Assembly (NCBI GenBank): GCA_031254225.1 | Contig: JAIRUU010000106.1 | Location: 1-9,069 of the forward strand | Direction: 5' to 3' | DNA from: Candidatus Elusimicrobium euhamitermitis | GTDB taxonomy: Bacteria > Elusimicrobiota > Elusimicrobia > Elusimicrobiales > Elusimicrobiaceae | Length of the DNA stretch: 9,069 nucleotides | Shown here: positions 4,788-9,069 of the stretch, piece after piece | How the letters are laid out: each line of letters opens with the position of its first letter | Numbering within the stretch: the first letter of the stretch is position 1 | Made by a program: the position numbers and the translations under genes | Notes under the pieces: model-generated | What the model saw: the letters and a program-made list of their open reading frames with translations, nothing else | What the model was told of the DNA's origin: nothing | Database searches by the model: none

Positions 4788-5858
4788 TTATTTTGCCCAG
4801 GACTGTGACGCTAAATATGTTTCATCTCCGGTATACACTATTGTCCCTTTGCCCACATACTCATAGAGTTCCTCTATATCATTATTTCTCATGCGGACGC
4901 AGCCGTGCGACACGCTTTTCCCTACGGATTCCGGCGCGTTAGTGCCGTGTATGGCGTAACCTGTGCCGTTCAAACACATCCAGCGCGTTCCGTAAGTCCC
5001 GTCGGGCCCGCCGGGGTCCTCATAATCCGTGCCAGCGCCGAATGTTTTATTCTTGGCTTTTGCCGTAATACTCCATAATTTATTAGGGGTAGGGCTGCAT
5101 TTGCCCTCATACTTAACGTCGTAATCATCCTCGGCCTTGCCCCAGGGCGTTAATCTGCCGGTAGCCACGTTATAGGTTTTTTGCAGACTGCCGCCTTTAT
5201 AAAGTTTTAAAATGTGAGTCGTAGTATTGACTGTTATCCAATATCCGCGGGAGGGCGGACGCGCAATGTATCCTGCCGCGGCATTATTTTCAGAGGCGAT
5301 AAGTCTGGCGGCGCAAACGCTGAGTTCCAAAATTTTTTTAGTTGTCTCAACCAGCGCGTCAATTTCTGTTTTATTTGTGATTTCCGTCACAGATTTATAG
5401 TTTGTTAAGGATTGAAACTCTCTTAAAAGTTCGTTATCGGTCTGTTCCAGCGTTTCGCGTTTATAAGCGGAGCAATCTGTTTTTTTATTTAAATTTACGG
5501 CGTACAGATTAAGGGTTTTGACCGCGCTTAAACGGTTTTTCTGCAGCGTGTTTTCTTGCGCCGCGGTACGCCCCATAATTTGCAGGGACTCTGTTGAAAC
5601 GCTTATTCTGCGCGTTAAAGTATTGCCCTCAGCCTTCTCTTTCGGGTAACCGGATTTAGCAAAAACCGGCGCGCGGAGAATCCAAAAAGCGGTTTCATAC
5701 GCTTCGTCAAAGGACCGGCTGTCTATCTGTTTCTTGGTTTCCCGTATTATTTTTTCGTTGCCCGCCAATTCCGCCGCAAGGTCAAACGCCGACGAGCCCG
5801 ATATGCAGAATATCAGGCACGCCGTTAATAATATTGCCTTGCGCGCAGCAGTTTCCAT
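4788..5858 (-). CDS. Exported L,D-transpeptidase (YkuD domain)
   Basis: A 356-residue protein with a hydrophobic N-terminal signal (about 8-24, probable cleavage near SSA). A mostly helical, Lys/Glu/Thr-rich segment (25-190) is of unknown fold. The C-terminal catalytic domain (about 205-343) has YWITVNTTTHILKLY at its start, IHGTN at 303-307 with H304, and SHGCVRM at 317-323 with the nucleophile C320. This is the L,D-transpeptidase signature. It should form 3-3 peptidoglycan cross-links or attach proteins to stem peptides in the periplasm. C254 and C295 are extra cysteines in the domain. No Shine-Dalgarno precedes the ATG, and the -10-like TAATAT is 7 bp away, so translation may be leaderless. 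A gene symbol is not justified. Confidence 0.92.
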   Translation of the reverse strand: METAARKAILLTACLIFCISGSSAFDLAAELAGNEKIIRETKKQIDSRSFDEAYETAFWILRAPVFAKSGYPKEKAEGNTLTRRISVSTESLQIMGRTAAQENTLQKNRLSAVKTLNLYAVNLNKKTDCSAYKRETLEQTDNELLREFQSLTNYKSVTEITNKTEIDALVETTKKILELSVCAARLIASENNAAAGYIARPPSRGYWITVNTTTHILKLYKGGSLQKTYNVATGRLTPWGKAEDDYDVKYEGKCSPTPNKLWSITAKAKNKTFGAGTDYEDPGGPDGTYGTRWMCLNGTGYAIHGTNAPESVGKSVSHGCVRMRNNDIEELYEYVGKGTIVYTGDETYLASQSWAK

Positions 5859-5864
5859 ATTTAA

Positions 5865-5893
5865 ATATTAGGAATTAACGATTGTATATGCAA
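5865..5893 (-). promoter_or_regulatory. Putative promoter of the L,D-transpeptidase gene giving a leaderless mRNA
   Basis: On the minus strand TTGCAT (5888-5893), a 17-bp spacer and TAATAT (5865-5870) place the transcription start at or within a base or two of the ATG at 5858. No purine-rich ribosome binding site is present. Confidence 0.45.
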
Positions 5894-5922
5894 GGGCCAA
5901 AAGTCCTATTTTCCGCATGGGC
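5889..5922 (-). promoter_or_regulatory. Shared 34-bp upstream element, copy B
   Basis: On the minus strand the core AATAGGACTTTTGGCCCTTG has the same AGGNC-N5-GNCCT dyad as copy A and lies 30 bp before the start codon at 5858. Like copy A, it abuts the TTGCA of the -35-like hexamer. Confidence 0.55.
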
Positions 5923-5958
5923 AAAAAAATCCCCCGACTGAGAACCGGAGGATTTTTA
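5923..5958. terminator. Intrinsic terminator of the ferritin-like gene
   Basis: ATCCCCCG (5929-5936) and CGGAGGAT (5946-5953) form an 8-bp stem with one G-U pair. It is flanked by A7 on one side and T5 on the other, and so works in both directions. On the minus strand it ends the unit read from 7236 to 5969 and insulates the L,D-transpeptidase promoter. Confidence 0.85.
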
Positions 5959-5968
5959 TATTTTATGA

Positions 5969-6469
5969 TTATTTTTTCAGATAAGAAATATCTTTTTGCA
6001 GGTCCTGCAAATCCTGTTCGTGCTCAACCTCGTCCCTCATTATACTGTGGGCAAGGTGCACGGTAACAGAATCTTTTTTGTGGCAGAACTCCGCCAGTTT
6101 TTTGTAAACTTCTATCGCGCACTGTTCGCCTTTAATATTTTGTTTTAAAAGTTCAACGGTGCTCGGGTCTTTGGGCGCGTCATAACCGCAGTTTGTAAAT
6201 TTGTACCAGTCTTTGGGCTCTATTACCGGCGTGCCGCCGAGGGAAATAATCCTGTCCGCCACTTTGCCGGCGTGCTCAAGTTCTTCGCCAGCGTGTTCCA
6301 TAAGTTCTTTCTGCACGTCGGGGCGCATTAAACCCTCGGCTATTTTTGAGCCTATCCAGTACTGGTAATAGGCAAGCCACTCGTCTGAGAAAGCTTTGTT
6401 TAGCTCAGCCACGACAGCCTTCGCGTCGCCGCCGCATTTTTTTATTACTTCAATATCCTTTGTTCCCAT
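5969..6469 (-). CDS. Ferritin-like diiron protein (bacterioferritin/Dps-like, no rubredoxin domain)
   Basis: A 166-residue all-helical protein with the complete diiron ligand set of the ferritin-like superfamily: E30 in SDEWLAYYQYW, E63-x2-H66 in EELEHAG, E115 in KGEQCAIE and E147-x2-H150 in DEVEHEQ. The second and fourth motifs are the paired ExxH helices. Expected role is iron storage or detoxification of O2 or H2O2 in the cytoplasm. It lacks the C-terminal CxxC rubredoxin domain of rubrerythrin, and four cysteines (12, 94, 117, 129) are not arranged as one. GGAGG five bases before ATG supports the start. It lies 50 bp downstream of the SIS gene and may share its transcript, although an AT-rich gap with TATAGT-like sequence could hold its own promoter. 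Ferritin, bacterioferritin-like or Dps-like subtype is open. Confidence 0.88.
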   Translation of the reverse strand: MGTKDIEVIKKCGGDAKAVVAELNKAFSDEWLAYYQYWIGSKIAEGLMRPDVQKELMEHAGEELEHAGKVADRIISLGGTPVIEPKDWYKFTNCGYDAPKDPSTVELLKQNIKGEQCAIEVYKKLAEFCHKKDSVTVHLAHSIMRDEVEHEQDLQDLQKDISYLKK

Positions 6470-6519
6470 ATTTGCCTCCGTATGATTAATATTAACTATT
6501 TAATAATACTATATTTTTG

Positions 6520-7236
6520 TTACAAATGTTTAATTTTTCCCGCGTATTTTTGTTCAATTACGGCGTTGCCGTCGTCGCCGCCGGCGTTGCTGCTGGAATA
6601 AACGTCCGGCTTAATACCGCGCGCAAGCAGACGCTCCGCCGCGCGGAAAAAGACCGCGTTGATTAACGCCGCGCCGGTAACGGTGGAAACGGGGCCGAAT
6701 TTTTTGTTGTCAAAAAGAGTTATATTGGCTTCGTCCCTGCCGGCAAGATTGTCCAAAATAACGTCGGCGCAGTCCGCCAGTTTTTTGCCGGACGAGTGGC
6801 GGGACCCGCTGTCCTTCTGCGCGGCATAGGCCGTGATAACAATCACTTTGCACCCGCGCCCACTAGCGTAAAGAGCCGCGTCAACGCCCGCGGGGTTGCG
6901 GCCGGAATTTGACACTATTATCATGCAGTCGCCCGAGGTGAAAATATGTTTTTTTATTATGGGCAGGATATAGCCTTCCGTACGCTCCGCCTCGGTTCCT
7001 GCGCGCGCGCCGTTTTGGAATTGCAGCGCGGGGTCAAGCACCGCGTCAATTGCCGCGAAAGCGCCGCTGCGGTGAAAGCCCTCCAGCGCCACGCTGCCGC
7101 TGTGCCCCGCGCCAAACGTGTGTATTATTCCGCCGCGCGCCACAGTGTCCGCCGCAATTTCCGCCGCGGCTTCAACGGATTTTAAATCCAGTTTTTTAAG
7201 CGTGTTTATCACGTCTTCAATATATTTATTCGTCAT
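6520..7236 (-). CDS. SIS-domain sugar-phosphate-binding protein (UPF0309-like)
   Basis: A 238-residue cytoplasmic protein with a sugar isomerase (SIS) Rossmann-like fold. Visible motifs are HTFGAGHSG (39-47), where the phosphosugar phosphate is expected, SNSGRNP (109-115), the serine-rich second loop, SRHSSGKKL (145-153), LDN (161-163) and PVSTVTGAAL (182-191). The arrangement matches the UPF0309 group, usually thought to bind or isomerise an amino-sugar phosphate; the substrate here is unknown and no sugar genes flank it. No Shine-Dalgarno precedes the ATG. A TATAAA -10 eight bases upstream suggests a leaderless or very short-leader mRNA. The gene is divergent from the NifU-like operon across 54 bp. 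Confidence 0.88.
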   Translation of the reverse strand: MTNKYIEDVINTLKKLDLKSVEAAAEIAADTVARGGIIHTFGAGHSGSVALEGFHRSGAFAAIDAVLDPALQFQNGARAGTEAERTEGYILPIIKKHIFTSGDCMIIVSNSGRNPAGVDAALYASGRGCKVIVITAYAAQKDSGSRHSSGKKLADCADVILDNLAGRDEANITLFDNKKFGPVSTVTGAALINAVFFRAAERLLARGIKPDVYSSSNAGGDDGNAVIEQKYAGKIKHL

Positions 7237-7242
7237 ATCAAA

Positions 7243-7254
7243 ATTTTATAAAAT
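7243..7254. promoter_or_regulatory. Symmetric divergent -10 region
   Basis: ATTTTATAAAAT is a perfect 12-bp palindrome containing TATAAA on both strands (plus 7247-7252, minus 7245-7250). It could serve as the -10 of both the SIS gene and the NifU-like operon, so the two promoters would overlap. Clear -35 hexamers were not seen. Confidence 0.45.
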
Positions 7255-7290
7255 ATAAGGGATAAATTCATCTTACAGGAGAAACTAACA

Positions 7291-8010
7291 ATGAGCAATT
7301 GCGCAAACAAATGCGACTATGAATGTTCGCATGAAGTACAGCAAATGTGCTGCGTAGCCAAAGGCCCCAAACACGGCCCCGCGCCCATACCGGAAGAAGG
7401 CAAATGGGTCAAAGCCACGCAGATACAGGACATCAGCGGTTTAACGCACGGCATAGGCTGGTGCGCGCCGCAGCAGGGCGCGTGCAAACTGACGCTTAAC
7501 GTCAAAAAAGGCGTTATTGAAGAAGCTTTGGTTGAAACCATAGGCTGCAGCGGAATGACGCACTCCGCGGCCATGGCGGCGGAGGTGTTATCCGGCAAAA
7601 CCATTTTGGAAGCTTTGAACACCGACCTGGTGTGCGACGCCATAAACGTCGCCATGCGAGAGCTTTTCCTGCAAATTGCCTACGGCAGAACGCAAACCGC
7701 GTTTTCAGAAGGCGGGCTGCCCATAGGCGCTGGCATGGAAGATTTGGGCAAAGGCCTGCGCTCACAGGTGGGCACAATGTACGGCACAAAAGCAAAAGGC
7801 GTGCGCTATCTTGAAATGGCCGAAGGATATATTTTGGAAACAGGGCTTGATAAAAACGACGAAGTTATCGGCTACAAATTTGTCCACCTCGGCAAAATGA
7901 TGGATGCCATAAAAAAAGGGACTGACCCCAGAACCGCTTTTGAAAAAAACGTTAGCACTTACGGCCGCTACGACGAAGCCGTCAAAAAAATTGACCCGAG
8001 GAAGGAGTAA
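7291..8010 (+). CDS. NifU/IscU-like Fe-S scaffold protein, partner of GGGtGRT protein
   Basis: A 239-residue protein whose middle (about 45-130) matches the NifU N-terminal/IscU fold. C65 lies in CKLTLNVKKGVIEE, C86 in TIGCSGMTHSAAMA and C115 in LVCDAINVAMREL; these correspond to the three cluster-ligating cysteines of IscU, with shorter spacings. C58 in GIGWCAP is a further candidate. The C-terminal 110 residues, including FSEGGLPIGAG and RSQVGTMYGTKAKG, are specific to this family. The first 35 residues are an added Cys cluster (C4, C8, C12, C20, C21), typical neither of IscU nor, as far as I recall, of many relatives. AGGAG nine bases upstream supports the start. It is co-transcribed with the GGGtGRT gene 2 bp later. 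Scaffold function is inferred from homology; the client is unknown. Confidence 0.88.
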   Translation: MSNCANKCDYECSHEVQQMCCVAKGPKHGPAPIPEEGKWVKATQIQDISGLTHGIGWCAPQQGACKLTLNVKKGVIEEALVETIGCSGMTHSAAMAAEVLSGKTILEALNTDLVCDAINVAMRELFLQIAYGRTQTAFSEGGLPIGAGMEDLGKGLRSQVGTMYGTKAKGVRYLEMAEGYILETGLDKNDEVIGYKFVHLGKMMDAIKKGTDPRTAFEKNVSTYGRYDEAVKKIDPRKE

Positions 8011-8012
8011 CT

Positions 8013-9014
8013 ATGACCATAAGATTTGAGGGTTTTGAGAGAAGGATTAAAGGCATTGAAAAATGTCTGGCCGAGTACGGCATGAAAACTTTGGAAGACG
8101 CTAAAAAAGTCTGCGACGACAAAAAAATTGACGTTGAAAAAATAGTCAAAGGCATACAGCCCATAGCGTTTGACAACGCGGTCTGGGCTTATACTTTAGG
8201 CGCGGCCATAGCCGTCAAAAAAGGCTGCAAAAACGCGGCCGACGCGGCGGAGGCTATAGGCATAGGCCTGCAGGCTTTTTGCATTCCCGGGTCGGTGGCG
8301 GACCAGAGGCTCGTCGGGCTCGGCCACGGAAATTTGGCGGCAATGCTTTTAAAAGAACAGACAAAATGTTTTTGTTTTTTGGCCGGCCACGAATCTTTTG
8401 CGGCGGCGGAAGGCGCAATAGGCATAGCGCGCACGGCAAACAAAGTGCGTAAAGAACCGCTGAAAGTAATTTTGAACGGACTGGGTAAAGACGCGGCCTA
8501 CATCATAAGCCGCGTCAACGGTTTTACGTCGGTGGAAACGGAATATGATTACTATTCCGGCAAGCTGAAAATAGTAAAAGAAACGCCGTTCTCGTCGGGC
8601 GACAAAGCCAAAGTGAGAGTTTACGGCGCGGACGACGTGAGCGAAGGCGTCGCCGTTATGATTCACGAGGGCGTTGACGTTTCCATTACCGGCAACTCAA
8701 CCAACCCCACGCGCTTTCAGCACCCCGTCGCGGGCACTTATAAAAAATGGGCGGGGGAAAACAATAAAAAATATTTCTCCGTCGCTTCCGGCGGCGGCAC
8801 GGGCCGCACGCTGCACCCTGACAATATGGCCGCCGGCCCCGCGTCATACGGCATGACGGACACTATGGGCAGAATGCACGGGGACGCGCAGTTTGCAGGT
8901 TCCTCGTCGGTACCGGCGCACGTTGAAATGATGGGCCTCATCGGCATGGGCAATAACCCGATGGTGGGCGCGACTGTGGCCGTGGCAGTGGCTGTCGAGC
9001 AGGCGCTTAAGTAG
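8013..9014 (+). CDS. GGGtGRT family protein
   Basis: A 333-residue protein of the family named for its GGGtGRT motif, here G260-T266 followed by LHPDN. Other conserved-looking blocks are FCIPGSVADQRLVGLGHGN (89-107), LAGHESFAAAEGAIGIART (123-141), ITGNSTNPTRFQHPVAGTY (225-243) and the C-terminal GLIGMGNNPMVGATVAVAVAVEQ. Glycine-rich loops suggest nucleotide or cofactor binding, but the biochemical role is not established as far as I know. It has cysteines at 18, 34, 72, 90, 119 and 121 and no signal peptide. AAGGAG overlaps the stop of the upstream gene and is five bases before ATG, so translation is tightly coupled. This pairing is the usual context of the family, implying one complex or pathway linked to Fe-S clusters. 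Confidence 0.9.
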   Translation: MTIRFEGFERRIKGIEKCLAEYGMKTLEDAKKVCDDKKIDVEKIVKGIQPIAFDNAVWAYTLGAAIAVKKGCKNAADAAEAIGIGLQAFCIPGSVADQRLVGLGHGNLAAMLLKEQTKCFCFLAGHESFAAAEGAIGIARTANKVRKEPLKVILNGLGKDAAYIISRVNGFTSVETEYDYYSGKLKIVKETPFSSGDKAKVRVYGADDVSEGVAVMIHEGVDVSITGNSTNPTRFQHPVAGTYKKWAGENNKKYFSVASGGGTGRTLHPDNMAAGPASYGMTDTMGRMHGDAQFAGSSSVPAHVEMMGLIGMGNNPMVGATVAVAVAVEQALK

Positions 9015-9069
9015 GAACGCAGGAAAAACTACCGAACAATATGCCGCTGAAGACGAGGCTCCAAAATTC

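Noticed and set aside
5969..6469. Rubrerythrin
   Set aside because: The ExxH diiron motifs are present but there is no rubredoxin-type CxxC pair, so ferritin-like is the safer name.
9041..9069. Possible start of a further plus-strand gene (ATG CCG CTG AAG ...)
   Set aside because: Only nine codons are visible before the window ends, and the nearest AGGA is 16 nt upstream, so it cannot be supported.

Overview
The window comes from a bacterial chromosome of middling GC content. Coding regions are moderately GC-rich and the intergenic stretches are AT-rich with many hairpins. The gene set is CbpA-type DnaJ, AsnRS, a SNase-like nuclease, tRNA-Ala, an L,D-transpeptidase, a ferritin-like diiron protein, a SIS protein, and a NifU-like/GGGtGRT pair. 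This points to a strict anaerobe with peptidoglycan. The GGGtGRT pair is, to my knowledge, found mainly in anaerobes. My guess at phylum is Elusimicrobiota or a similar little-cultured group, but nothing here proves it.

Layout. 1-239: an imperfect terminal inverted repeat element that looks like a MITE. 240-1347 (+): a CbpA-like co-chaperone gene overlapped by an unlisted 45-codon gene for a very basic peptide. 1348-1693: a gene-free stretch between convergent genes, filled by a long inverted repeat, several GC-rich hairpins and a terminator. 1694-3627 (-): asparaginyl-tRNA synthetase and, upstream of it, a membrane-anchored or secreted thermonuclease-family protein. 3628-4117: a tRNA-Ala(CGC) locus with two strong terminators and inverted and direct copies of the tRNA 3' end. 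4118-5858 (-): two genes for exported proteins, one of unknown function and one an L,D-transpeptidase. Each is preceded by the same 34-bp dyad-containing element. 5969-7236 (-): a ferritin-like diiron protein and a SIS-domain (UPF0309-like) protein. 7291-9014 (+): an operon of a NifU-like scaffold with an extra N-terminal cysteine cluster followed by the GGGtGRT protein, divergent from the SIS gene.

How the genes work together. Most are housekeeping or cell-envelope genes in short transcription units, not one large operon. The clearest functional unit is the pair at 7291-9014: a probable Fe-S cluster scaffold or carrier and its partner, with 2 bp between the genes. The other probable shared control is the repeated promoter element at 4747-4780 and 5889-5922. 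It contains an AGGNC-N5-GNCCT dyad that abuts a TTGCA -35-like hexamer in front of both exported-protein genes. The tRNA locus is the most unusual non-coding region. It combines a probable compensatory A19-U56 tertiary pair in the tRNA with a palindromic duplication of the tRNA 3' end and a second 17-bp copy of that end carrying CCA.
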